Positions 53,594-63,971 of a stretch of 64,000 nt of DNA are shown piece after piece. The notes beneath the pieces are model-generated. The model saw nothing but the letters and a program-made list of their open reading frames with translations. It was not told the DNA's origin and searched no databases. Both the position numbers and the translations under genes were made by a program. The first letter of the stretch is position 1, and every line of letters begins with the position of its first letter. Source of the stretch: Blattamonas nauphoetae (lineage: Eukaryota; Preaxostyla; Oxymonadida); contig JARBJD010000075.1 of the NCBI GenBank assembly GCA_033064195.1, positions 212,266 to 276,265 on the forward strand, written 5' to 3'.

Positions 53594-54660
53594 GACACAC
53601 TTGCACCAACATTTTGACACTATGGATTTTTTAATCTGAATTTCGTCACAAATCCTTCTTTCTCACGGTATGAGTAAGGTGTGCTCAAATTTTGAGGAGA
53701 TTTTGTCGGATAGTTCTCCCATAAAGTCACTTTTTCATGTTTTCACTTCTCAACTTTTGACCGTTTTTGTCACTTCAAAACCGACTGTAGTCCCTTTCAT
53801 TTTATCACTTTTGCTCCCCATTTCACATCTGATCTCTTCACCATTCCTCTTCATTTTGCTCATATCACTTCCATTTTGTGGGCCATTCTCACTTCACTAG
53901 CACATCATTTTAGTCGAGTTTTCATCAACTTGTTCACAAAAACAGAGTAAAAGAAAGCGAAACAAGCATGAATGAAGTGAGCAAGTATGAAAATGAGAGG
54001 GAAATTGACGAACGTGAAAAGGGTGTGAAATGTGACACCAATAGTGAAAATTAGGTCTGTGTTCCGGTTTTTCTCTCTTAAAAACAACAAAAATGATTCA
54101 AAAAAGTATGTGAAATGTTGGATTTTCCGGAAAAATACCGAGATATGAAGTGAGCCGTTGAATGGCGGATCTCTGCAAAAGTCCGGAAAACTCAGTAAAC
54201 GAGAATTAGTGTGTTGTATTAGAGAAAAAGTTATAGAGAAAGAAACATGAATGAAATGGTTAAAAACAATAAACAATGAGAAAACGAAGACAGAAGTGAG
54301 GTCAAAAATGAAAACATAACTAGTGAAAATGAAGTGAAAGTTTGATCAAAAATAGAGAGAACAGAGCTGAAATAAGAGAGAAATGAGAGTGACATACTCG
54401 TTTTTACGGAAAAGTACCGAGATCCACGACCGATCCTGAAACCCTGCATAACTCTGCAAAAGTCCGGCATCTTCAAAAAACGGAGCATACCATGATGATC
54501 CTGGAGTTCAGGAGAATCTAAAACGCGACGAATTAGAACGAAACAAACACTCTTGAGAAATGAGTGATCGAACCCATTGATCCTCGTTTCTGATGAAAAA
54601 GCCAAAACTGAGAAAACAACGAAAGAAAATCAAATTCTGAATTTTTTTAATTTGTATTAA
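53594..54660. other. Polinton non-coding stretch with two-part direct repeat
   Basis: About 1.07 kb without a credible gene. CGGAAAA(A/G)TACCGAGAT occurs at 54128-54144 and 54407-54423. CTCTGCAAAAGTCCGG occurs at 54171-54186 and 54452-54467, in the same order and spacing class. A GAATTAG word follows each. The function is unknown; it could be regulatory or a structured transcript. Confidence 0.6.
54641..54660 (+). promoter_or_regulatory. Polinton promoter-like element before the 129-aa gene
   Basis: ATTTTTTTAATTTGTATTAA ends directly at the ATG. Confidence 0.5.
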
Positions 54661-55050
54661 ATGAATCCAACAGCGATGTACAAGGAAAGACGTCGAGTAT
54701 GTTCAGAACAAGCATTAATTGAATCAATGAGAGAAGAGAACTGTTCGCTAGTCTCTGAGTATGTCAGAAATAATGTGCCGGTGACGTATGTTCATGAGGG
54801 AGTTGAATGGAGAATAAAACCAAAGTTGTGGAATCAAGGAAACAGACCTCACTTAGCGAAACGTCGACACTACACTCAATCGTTCGTTGAAAATGAACTG
54901 AAGAAATACAATTGTGAACTCGTCGGTGAGTACACCAAAGTCCTGGTTCCATTCACATATCGAGAGATTGGTGGAAGTGAATTGTTCAGAATTAGACTTG
55001 ATGCATGGCTGACTGCTAAGAAAAAGCCCCATCTGAGAAAACAGAAATAA
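54661..55050 (+). CDS. Small basic two-repeat protein, possibly a cysteine-less treble-clef DNA binder
   Basis: 129 residues, strongly basic at both ends. Two tandem units of about 50 residues share the pattern CxLVxEY, a VP(V/F)TY strand, a glycine turn, an aromatic/basic strand, and a final (R/K)PHL. The first unit has NCSLVSEYVRNNVPVTY and the second NCELVGEYTKVLVPFTY. The pattern recalls small zinc-binding DNA-recognition repeats found beside homing nucleases, where the strand and the end carry CxxC pairs. Here those cysteines are absent. The assignment is inference. It sits directly upstream of, and co-oriented with, the polymerase gene. Confidence 0.5.
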   Translation: MNPTAMYKERRRVCSEQALIESMREENCSLVSEYVRNNVPVTYVHEGVEWRIKPKLWNQGNRPHLAKRRHYTQSFVENELKKYNCELVGEYTKVLVPFTYREIGGSELFRIRLDAWLTAKKKPHLRKQK

Positions 55051-55060
55051 ACACTCAACT

Positions 55061-55093
55061 TTTTTTATTTTCTGATTTTTTATTTTGTAGTAA
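55061..55093 (+). promoter_or_regulatory. Polinton promoter-like element before polymerase B
   Basis: TTTTTTATTTTCTGATTTTT then TATTTTGTAGTAA immediately before the ATG; the best-developed copy of the shared motif. Confidence 0.5.
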
Positions 55094-58000
55094 ATGGCAC
55101 TGCTAAAACCAATCAAAAATAGAATTCAAGAAATTCGAGACCTCTTTCCGAATACACAGTTTCAATTCATTGATGGTCGAACGTATAATCCTGACAGAAA
55201 CAACTATCAACATCATCGTTCATTTCTCCTGAATATACTTCAACACACAGATCTCGAGTTTCCACATCCAATAAAGAATCTCGATCTTAATCTCATTCCA
55301 GATTTTATTGAACAAGTGAAACTTCGACAGCAGATGGCATCAGAAGATCGACTTGCTCACCGAATGATTGTTGAGAACATGAAAGCAAATCCAAGAGTGA
55401 ACAAAGATGAACTGAAAAAGCAGGTGTTCAGAATGACGTGGAAACTGAAATCAATTGAAGAGAAGTTGATGGATCACTGGATGAAGAATCTGTTGATCAT
55501 TCAGAAGAAAAATGAACAAATGGAAAAAAGAGAAGTGCAGATATTCGATGGATTTGAAGAGTGTATATTACTAGCTGAACCACGGGACAAAGCAGCGTTC
55601 AATTCTTGTCTCTTGGATGCACGAAGGAAGTTCAAAAAGAATGAAGTCGAGAAGGTTGAAGACAATGGAAAACCATATCAATTGTACTTCCACAATCATC
55701 TGAAGAATGTTGAAGAAATCACGACCTTCATTAAAGCAGTATTCGACAAGGAGAAGGATCATCCATTCAAGATTAGTATTGACTTTGGAAAGATTATTGA
55801 GAGAAAAGACAAAGATGAGACAACATACAAGGATTTCAGACCAGAATTGGAGAACACATCAAAGAGTTTCCCAACAGTGATTAGAAGTGCAGGAGACATC
55901 ACTGAGTATTCCAAGTATGCGATCAATCTGATCAAAGAATCTCAAGAGAGAACTCTGATGGATACTAAGACAATGTACATCGCATTCCACTCAATTCTTG
56001 TTGCAGTCTATCGATTCCCAGTGGCAGGAAAAGCAAATGCCATTCTCACTGAACACATCAAAACGAGAAACGTTCGGTACATCGATTCTGAGTACAACAT
56101 CTGCTTCTTTCAATCATTGTCATTCCTCACACTTCCTGAAGTTCCAGGTAAGAAGATATCAATCAATATGAGAAACGTTGAAGCAAAACGATTGTTTGCA
56201 GAATCAATGAATCTGACTCACCTGAAGCCACATCAACTTACTGAACACTTACGCAATTATCCTGGATTTGATATTGCATGTGATTTGGAGAAAGAAATGA
56301 TTAGACACAACATCACTGTTCACATTTATGAATACGACGAAGACAAGAAGAAATACTTCCTGAGCCAATCGAATGTCAACGAGAATGATGATGCTCGTGT
56401 TCTTCCCATCCTGATGATTCCCCTTACAGCCACTCTCGTTCATGTGATGTTCATTGTTGATCCTGAGAAAATCACTGGATACAAGCTCTGTCCATATTGT
56501 CAATCAAGAGGTTTCCAAGTGAAGAATAAAAACTACAGCAGAGATTTTGAGAAGCATCTCAAAGAGTGCAAAGAACTTGATGGAAAACATGTGAAGAAGA
56601 TCTCCCTGGACAAAACTCCAAGACCATATGTTCCACATATCCTCAACAATAGAACATATGAATTTCTGATGGCACACAAAAGACAAGACGAATTCAAACC
56701 AACACAGTACTACATCACATACGATTTCGAAACAATGGAAGATCTCGTTCTTGACAATCTATTCTCTGATGACAACACACAGTTGATCTCACATTTGAAA
56801 CCACTGTCTGTTGCATCAGCAATCAAAACAAAATCAGGAGTGAAGTCAATATACTTTGATCTTCGAGATGGAAAGGACTTTGTGAAGTAGTGGATCAGAG
56901 AACTCTTCAAATATGCTGAGACAGTTCGAGAGGACAACTACTACGAGGATCCTGAAATTCCGTCACAAAACCAAGTCAGTATCATTGGATTCAATAGCTC
57001 CAGATTCGACATCAATCTCATCTTTCGTGATCTCGTTGACAAGGATTGGAAAGTGGTGAGCTTTCTTGGATCCACAACGAAGTACAAACAAGTTTTGATC
57101 AGACACGAGAAAACGCAACAAGTGCTTCGCTTTATTGACATGATGTCGTACACAGGACCAATGACTTTGGATAATGCAGTGAAGGCTTTTGGAGGAAACA
57201 CCACACTCCAGAAATCATTCTTTGCTTACGAATCATTTGATTCATCAGACTACGATGCAGTGCTGAGCAAACAAGAACCATTCTCTAAATACGAATTCTA
57301 TTCCAGTCTGAACAATAGTGAAATGTCTGACACTGATTACAAATTGTACCTTGATGATTGGAAGAAGCAAGGATTCAAGAACAGATGGGATTACCTCAAG
57401 TTCTACAACATCAGAGACGTCGAATGCATGATTGCACCACTTGACAATCTCATTGATCTGAACTTCCAATACAAAGTGGACATGTTGCACAATCTCTCAC
57501 TGTCAGCCAATGCATCTGCAATCAAGTATGCCTGTGCCTATAAAGACTTCGATATTGATGATGATTTCAATGGAGTGGATCAATCTGGAGAAATAAAAAT
57601 CACCAAGCAATACTGGAAGTACAAAGTTGCATCGTACATCTATCAAGACCAGAAAGCTCATCGCAACACTACCAACAATGTCACTGAAGCAGACTACGAC
57701 TGGTTTGTTCAACAATGCAAGAGAGTGTGCTATATCTGCAAGTGCCACTTCACACAAGCAGTTCGACCAACACTGGACCGAATCGACAATTCGAAAGGAC
57801 ATTCAAAAGAGAACGTAAAGATCTGCTGTGATTACTGCAACACTTACAAGTCAGACCATGATGAGCATCTCACGAGATTGAGAATTCAATTGAAGAAGTA
57901 CTGCATCTGGAAATCACTACCGATGACTCTGACACACGAACAGACCTATCACAAGTTGAGAGCAGCAGTGACTGGTGGATTATCGAATGTTCAGCACCGA

Positions 58001-59485
58001 CAGAACATCAAAGACGTGACACCAATCAACCACTTCACATATGAAGACGGAAAAGTCAAATCAATAGATACAGAACACATCATGACTCATGTTTGTGGTG
58101 TTGACTTTAATTCACTTTATCCAAGTGCTTTCTCATCCATCAAGAACAAGAACAATCCGTACACGAAACACAGAATGTACATGCCAGGAAGATGTTTGTA
58201 CACAGCAACAGGAGATAAGGAATGTCGTGAGATCATCGAGAACAAGAATCAGAAGACATTGTTCGTTGCAGAACTGAAAGGACACATCGATGAAAAGTAC
58301 ATTAATGATTTCATTAATTTCCCACCAATCTTCAGGAACATCGTGGTCAATACAACAGAAGAAAACATTGGAGAGAAGACTTATTTGTTGATGAAGAAAC
58401 ATGGATTGAAGACTGATGACAAACAAAGAAAACTGACCCAACTCTTGAGCACACACGATCAGTATATGTTCTTTTCGACATACTATCTGTGGTTCCTCAT
58501 TGACTATTGCCACTTCATTGTAGACGACATCAAGACTGTGATGGTATTCTCGAGACATGCTGGATTTGAACCATTTGTGACATCGTTCATGAATGATAGA
58601 ATAGAAGCAATGAAGGTTGGAAACAAGGGAAAGGAACAATTCTGTAAGACCAACTTGAATGGAAGTTACGGATATGATGGAATGAACACTGAGAAGTACA
58701 ACTCAATCACAATCTGCAATGAGAAGAGAACATACTTGTAGCAAATGATGAAAGGATTTGTGGCAACAAGAGAGATCAATGAGGACAACTACATTGTGAT
58801 CGAAGATCGAGAGAAAGCATCATGCAAGACATGTCTGCAAGAAGCAGTATTCACACTCGACAATGCCAAGTTCTGGTATCTGAATTTCATCTACAACTTC
58901 ATGTACAAGTGCCTAGACATGAACAAGATTCACTTCTGTGAAGGAGACACAGACTCTGCATATTGGGCAATATCTGGAGATCCAAGTGCTTGAATTCATC
59001 AACAATTTGAACACGTGATTGCTGACAAGGCATTTTATGATGCTCACAAATACGAATGGTTTCCAAATCCTGAAAAGGGAGTTGATGATGAGAAGAAGCT
59101 GTTGGGATTAGCAATTGAGAAGGAAGGTGAACAGATGATCTGTCTTGCACCCAAGTGTTACTCTCTCGATGAGAAATGCAAAATCAAAGGAGTGTCTCTG
59201 AAGAAAACAAATATCACAAGTGACGATTATGTGAAGTGCCTGAATGGAGAGAAAACTGTGACTACGACACTGAACTTCACCGTAAAACGGTTCAAGCATC
59301 AGAATGATGCGTTCCAAACAAGAAGAGTTCATTCTGACGATGACACCAATGGATTTGAGATTGCGAAAATACAACAGCAGAAACTCAGTCTCAGTGGAAT
59401 CCATCTGAAGGCAATCGTACTTGAAAATGAATCATGTCCTCCATTCATTCATGGACTGAAAGCAACTGATTATCAAATGGAATAA
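55094..59485 (+). CDS. Polinton protein-primed DNA polymerase B with OTU-like and HNH parts; three in-frame stops
   Basis: One frame spans 1463 codons but contains TAG at 56888, TAG at 58739 and TGA at 58991. The N-terminal part has a cysteine-protease-like OTU pattern (EYNICFFQSL near residue 333, LVHVMFIVD near 449), then a CPYC...HLKEC finger, as in other Polinton polymerases. Exonuclease motifs follow: TYDFETME (about 542), FNSSRFDINLI (about 631) and YNIRDVE (about 770). An HNH-type nuclease motif lies at about 878-920 (VCYICK, PTLDRIDNSKGHSKENV, CCDYC). Palm motifs are VDFNSLYPSAF (about 1003), KTNLNGSYGYDGMN (about 1185) and EGDTDSAYW (about 1282). All catalytic residues remain. The enzyme would replicate the element from a protein primer. 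The stops could mean early decay or readthrough. Confidence 0.9.
57715..57860 (+). other. HNH endonuclease-like insertion inside the polymerase
   Basis: Between the last exonuclease motif and the first palm motif. Two CxxC pairs and the central DRIDNSKGHSKENVKICC form an HNH/endonuclease VII-type beta-beta-alpha metal motif. No intein splicing residues are seen at its edges, so it is a fused domain, not a self-splicing element. Confidence 0.7.
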
Positions 59486-59490
59486 ACACA

Positions 59491-59508
59491 AACTTTATTT
59501 TTGAATAA
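59491..59508 (+). promoter_or_regulatory. Polinton promoter-like element before integrase
   Basis: AACTTTATTTTTGAATAA directly before the ATG, only a few bases after the polymerase TAA. Confidence 0.5.
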
Positions 59509-60031
59509 ATGAACACTCGACAGATCAATGCATTAGTGACAAGATTACTTCGGTGTACACAACACTCTCAAATCAAAATATTCAATGTCAAGTTCAATAG
59601 AACCAACACTTTACCAGTATATGATGTCTATGATTCACATGGAGAGTATATTGCAAACGATGAGACATATTTCGAGGATTGGTTCAATGGAGGTCTCTCT
59701 CCAAATTTATCACTTTCAGATGGAAGAAAAGTGGTCTCACAGTTTCTGATTGCATTCTTGGGAAAACGTTTTAGTGATTGGAGATGTGAAAAAGCATACA
59801 AGATGTATAAAGAATATCATCGAAAGTACAATCAGCAAGTGACACCAATTCTCTCACCAAGAGTTCGAAGCCTTGCAGAGGCAAGACCAATCCCAATCCC
59901 AATCCCAACTCCAGTGCAAAGACCAATAGTTATAGAACCACCTGAATTTCCAATAGTGCCGGGATTGAGGAGAAACTTGAAATCAATGGGGTTTGAATAT
60001 GAATATCCAATGAAGGAGAGGAAGTTCGAAG

Positions 60032-60074
<43 letters not shown>

Positions 60075-61536
60075 CATTATACCAATTTCACAGATGCAGG
60101 ATCCAATTGAGAGAAATCCCTTCTTCAGAACAACTGCGGAAAACCACCCAGTGAGAGAGATCAGACGGTACGAACCTACTCTCCGCCCAGGAGGGCTCGA
60201 AGCCTTTAGCAAGACGACACAACAAGTACTGAATAAGTTGGTACGAATGAAAGGATTGTTTGATCATCAACAGAGAAATAATTCAGAAGATGAACAGATC
60301 AAAGCTGAGAACTCAATAATGAATAATCAAAAGCATATGGAACACTTCATTACCTCACACATTCTGGATGCATATAAAATGAACAGAGATACATTTGTTC
60401 GAGCCTCGATTAACAGAACTATTGCGAACGATGATATTGACTTCATTCTGACTCACACAAAACAAATACCATTCGGAGGAAGATCATTTCAGGATTGGTA
60501 TGAGGAATATGATCACAGATGGAGTGCTGCACATCCGAGGAAAATCCAGAGGGAAAAAGGAAGTGACAGAATGAGAATTGATCCACCAATGATACCAAAA
60601 GCAACAGAAAAAATTGTGTATCCATTTCGATCGAAAATGCAGTTCATGTCAAAGTCAATTACTGGTGATCCACAGAAGACTTCAGACAGAAAGGTTCCAC
60701 AGAATTGTGATCGACCTTATTTCTCTCCCAAGTTTGGATCATGGGAAATTGATCTCGTTTTTATCCAATCACCAACTTCGAAAACAATGTTCCAGATTTA
60801 CCTCTTCGCAATTAACATCAACACCAAATACCTGGTGGTCATTCCTGTTCTGGATAAATCATGGAGCAAAGTCAAGACTGCAATCAATGACCTGATTAAT
60901 CATCGTGGAGTTCATGTCAACAACATTCGAGGAGATGGTGAAGCAGCATGGACAAGTGGAGAAGCATCAGAGTTTTTCAAGGATCAGAATGTCAGCACTT
61001 ATTTCACAAGCTCACCATTCACAAATCACAACAGAATTGTCGATCGAGTGATCAGAACAATCAGAGATGGATTCCAAGACAATGCAACACAAATGGCACA
61101 TCATACAATGATGAATCAGATGGTGGAATACCACAACATGACTCCTCATCGAGCGTACTGGAATAAGTTCACTCCACAGCAAGCACAAAACAATCGTGAA
61201 ATCGAAGCACTGTATATCTCCAGTTGTGAAGAGCAATTGAAGAACATCCAAAGACAACAGACATCACAGATGTTATGGAAATACAAACCAGGAAACATTC
61301 TTTTGATTCATCTTGATTTGGACAAGACTGTTGCTAAGTTTCAGAAGAAGAGAAGGCAGTTTCAATTCGTGGGGAAATTCATCGAATACAAACACGGTAA
61401 TGTGGTTGCAAAACTTCTGAATGGTCTCACATGTCTGTCAAAAGTTGTCTACGTTCCAATCCAACACACAAAGTTCCATGCAGACTCTATTGACGACTTA
61501 ACTCCAGAGTTCATTGCTGAGTTCAATCTAGCGTAG
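59509..61536 (+). CDS. Polinton retroviral-type integrase (DD35D), 675 aa
   Basis: The catalytic core lies in the second half: D415 in SWEIDLVF, D476 in RGDGEAAW, and a third acidic residue exactly 35 residues on, D512 in NRIVDRVIRTIRDGF. Retroviral integrases and most relatives have glutamate at the third place, so this is DD35D. The C-terminal KPGNILLIHLDLDKTVAKF to FVGKFIEY segment resembles the SH3/chromo-like end domain. The N-terminal 380 residues hold a short alpha/beta region, a PIPIPIP stretch, a poly-Asp tract and a helical middle of unknown role. Polinton integrases insert the element, making a 6-bp duplication. The frame is intact, unlike that of the polymerase. Confidence 0.88.
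60034..60075 (+). repeat. GAT trinucleotide microsatellite (poly-Asp) in integrase
   Basis: About 13-14 GAT units encode consecutive aspartates; probably length-variable. Confidence 0.9.
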
Positions 61537-61583
61537 TGCGATCTTCGATCTGAGAACTTTGTTCGTTTTCAATAATGTTTCAA

Positions 61584-61602
61584 ATATTTTTATTTCATTG
61601 AA
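61584..61602 (+). promoter_or_regulatory. Polinton promoter-like element before the 119-aa gene
   Basis: ATATTTTTATTTCATTGAA directly before the ATG. Confidence 0.45.
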
Positions 61603-61962
61603 ATGTCATCACTAAAGATATTAGAACCGTTTGATCCAGAACAAAAGGAGTTCACAAACATTCACGACTTTCAGAGATACTTGGAGAAGAATAGAAAAGA
61701 ACTGAATGAGTACACGACACAGAAATTGAATAGGATGATCCAAATTGATGGATATCGAATCACAAAAATAAGAGGTGAGATTGCACTGAGGAAACGATAT
61801 GTTGATGCTTCCACTCCTCCTAATTCACTCTCGATTGATCAGAGATTATCAGACATTGAAGAATCAATTCGAGCCCTGACAGACACTCTCAGCATGAGGC
61901 TTCGAAGTCTTGACGAGACCATTGGAAACTTAATTCAAGAATTAACGGACAGTTCGGTTTAA
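61603..61962 (+). CDS. Small coiled-coil Polinton protein, 119 aa
   Basis: Charged, helical, with a heptad-like C-terminal half (IDQRLSDIEESIRALTDTLS, LRSLDETIGNLIQEL). No domain recognised. It converges with the ATPase gene and the two overlap by 21 bp at their 3' ends (61942-61962). Small helical proteins of unknown role are common in Polintons. Confidence 0.55.
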   Translation: MSSLKILEPFDPEQKEFTNIHDFQRYLEKNRKELNEYTTQKLNRMIQIDGYRITKIRGEIALRKRYVDASTPPNSLSIDQRLSDIEESIRALTDTLSMRLRSLDETIGNLIQELTDSSV

Positions 61963-62818
61963 ACCTTCTTTGTTGATCTCAGTCAGTGCAACTGCATCTG
62001 TGTTGTATCGAAGTAGAATTGCTTCACATTTTTGTTTCCGTTGATAGAGATTCCAGAAGTGTCGAATGTCAATTGGTGAGTTCAACTGAGGATATACTCG
62101 ACTAATTCGTTCTTTGTTGAATCCTCCAAAGATCCACATTGAATCAATGTTTGACTTCATATCTGCTGACAAACTGAAGAGTTCATGCATCGTCAGAAAG
62201 AATATGAACTTTGGTTGTCGATTCTCTAGTAATAAGTCCATCATTGTCATTCTATTTTTGGACGTTCTACGTTCACCTAGTATTCTGCGACAGTCATCAA
62301 GAAGGATAATCGTTTGGAGATTCTTGACTGAGAAATCATCAATATAAAGTGAGTCAAAGAGATTCTCTCTGCATTCATCAGTGATTCTGTTTTGCCACTG
62401 ATTGTCTATGATCTCTTCATACGCAGCTTTCGATTCAGAGAGTTCCAACAGAAATGGAAGTGCATCATCATATTTGACTTTCACATATGGAACGTTCAGG
62501 ATTGGTTTGAATTTATCAGAATGTCGGATCGATGTTCTTGTCAGTGACGAAGACAAAGAGGTGAAAGAGTTCGTTTCTGACTTGAACATTTTGGAGTTTG
62601 GCAACTTCTCGAAGAGCATTAAATGTTTTCCCACTTCCTCTGTTTCCCACAAGGACGACACTATTGCGATTGAAATTCAGATCTGGATGTATTTGTGATT
62701 GCACTTCATGAGAAACATTCCTATTTGATGCTTCACTTAATTTTGTATTCACGTATGCTGTAAGCGAAGAGGCTCTCCGTAACAATGTTGACATTGTTGT
62801 TAATGGAGATTTCTTCAT
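61942..62818 (-). CDS. Polinton FtsK/HerA-type genome-packaging ATPase with +1 frame change
   Basis: About 291 residues if the frame change is crossed. The first frame (62818-62519) carries the P-loop VLVGNRGSGKT. The second (62517-61942) carries the Walker B strand TIILLDD and a likely sensor region (FIFFLTMHELF). The join is at ACA TTC TGA TAA. Skipping the T of TGA (62518) gives GAT AAA and continues the family pattern. Packaging ATPases of this class pump DNA into virus-like capsids, and Polintons usually keep one beside capsid genes. The start chosen is the ATG at 62818, after an AT-rich run. Another ATG nine codons in is possible. Either a one-base insertion has broken the gene or the ribosome shifts at the stop. 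Confidence 0.8.
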
Positions 62819-62847
62819 TTGTGATTTAACTCTAATTAAAATATACT

Positions 62848-62866
62848 TTTGGTTTTTTATTTTGTA
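62848..62866 (+). promoter_or_regulatory. Polinton promoter-like element before the 323-aa gene
   Basis: TTTGGTTTTTTATTTTGTA, close to the polymerase element TATTTTGTAGTAA. It lies in the 60-bp gap shared with the divergent ATPase. Confidence 0.5.
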
Positions 62867-62878
62867 TGAAAACACACA

Positions 62879-63833
62879 ATGTCACAAAGATAGTGTACGT
62901 TCAACCACAAAGAAAGCACAAGCGAAGAAACCAAAAATGAGATACGGACCGGAGACTCAAGCAGCATTGAAACGAATCTATGCCGACGATGATATTCAAA
63001 CCAGACGCAATGATGTTCTGTGCAGTCTTCCATCAGCGTTAGAATACATCAAGAGAACTGGACGAAATTGGACTGCGAAAATAGAACAATACGGACAAGT
63101 TCCTGATGTGATGGTGTACGATAATGATACTGGAGATCTGATTGCAGTCAATGGTGCCATGCTAACTCCATACAACAGTAGACCAGTCAAAGAGACATAC
63201 TACGCAATGAATCCAACACCAGATATGCGAAGACAGAAACCATACACATCGTTCAATCAAGAGAATGGAAGGAAAATCAAAGCTGTACATCGGAATTTCC
63301 TCAAAATGGAACATACGATTTGCCAACCAATTATCGAGGACATCAGTTATACAGATTTGAAAACACAAAGATCTCAACAGCCATATGCAATAATGAAGAG
63401 AGCTGTTGGTAGACACATGACAGACACATTAAAACTAACTCGTGCAAATCGAAGCAATCCAACTGATCCCAGCAAGAATGTGTTAGACAATATGGTGTTC
63501 AATTCAATTCAATCACAGATTGCACCACTAATGTGGGATCAATGGCTTATTGATCATGTTCAGGACTACAATCCCAGTATGAAACAAAAGAAAGCCTTCA
63601 AGGATCAGATTTATCCAGTGTTTCTCCAAATGATTACTCAAGATCCAACGTATTTATCGGAATACTGTACTCACTATTCACATCAGATATCAACACAATT
63701 GAATCAACTGAAAGCCAAAGCATTCAAAACAGTCACAGATGATGATATCAGTGGATACCAATCTGAGATGCCTGGATATTATCGATTTGCACAGTTGGAT
63801 AGTTCTGGAATGGGAAATTTAGATCGAACTTGA
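62879..63833 (+). CDS. Polinton orphan protein, about 318 aa, start region out of frame
   Basis: The frame that is open to the TGA at 63831-63833 has no ATG until 62937. The ATG best placed after the promoter motif (62879) runs into TAG after four codons (ATG TCA CAA AGA TAG). Skipping the T at 62891 would join it to the long frame. The N-terminus is basic (Lys/Arg/Thr-rich); the rest is helical with a run of Tyr/Gln-rich segments and no motif I know. It does not show the double-jelly-roll or protease patterns of Polinton capsid proteins or maturation protease. A structural or scaffold role is possible but unproven. Confidence 0.5.
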
Positions 63834-63860
63834 ATTGTGAATTTAAAAACATTAATATAT

Positions 63861-63881
63861 ATTTTTATTTTTATAGAAGTG
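63861..63881 (+). promoter_or_regulatory. Polinton promoter-like element at the right edge
   Basis: ATTTTTATTTTTATAGAAGTG before an ATG at 63882. It suggests another gene begins here. Confidence 0.4.
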
Positions 63882-63971
63882 ATGCAACCAATTCTAAGTT
63901 GTCAGTTGCAGAACACACAAGTTCTTCTTCAGTACCAACATCAATCACCAACAATGTCATCATCGTTATGA
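63882..63971 (+). CDS. Very short frame at the window edge, uncertain
   Basis: 29 codons rich in Gln and Ser, from the ATG behind the promoter-like element to TGA. The +2 frame over the same bases is also open for about 38 codons but without ATG. It may be a mini-gene, or the broken start of the next Polinton gene lying outside the window. Confidence 0.2.
   Translation: MQPILSCQLQNTQVLLQYQHQSPTMSSSL

Noticed and set aside
57715-57860. Intein in the polymerase
   Set aside because: There is no N-terminal Cys/Ser block or C-terminal His-Asn before the flanking residues, only the HNH motif.
55094-59485. Alternative genetic code (TAG/TGA as sense) for the whole organism
   Set aside because: HMG-CoA synthase and the 93-aa gene end in TAG, and ZPR1-neighbour and mannosidase genes end in TGA or TAA at family-consistent places.
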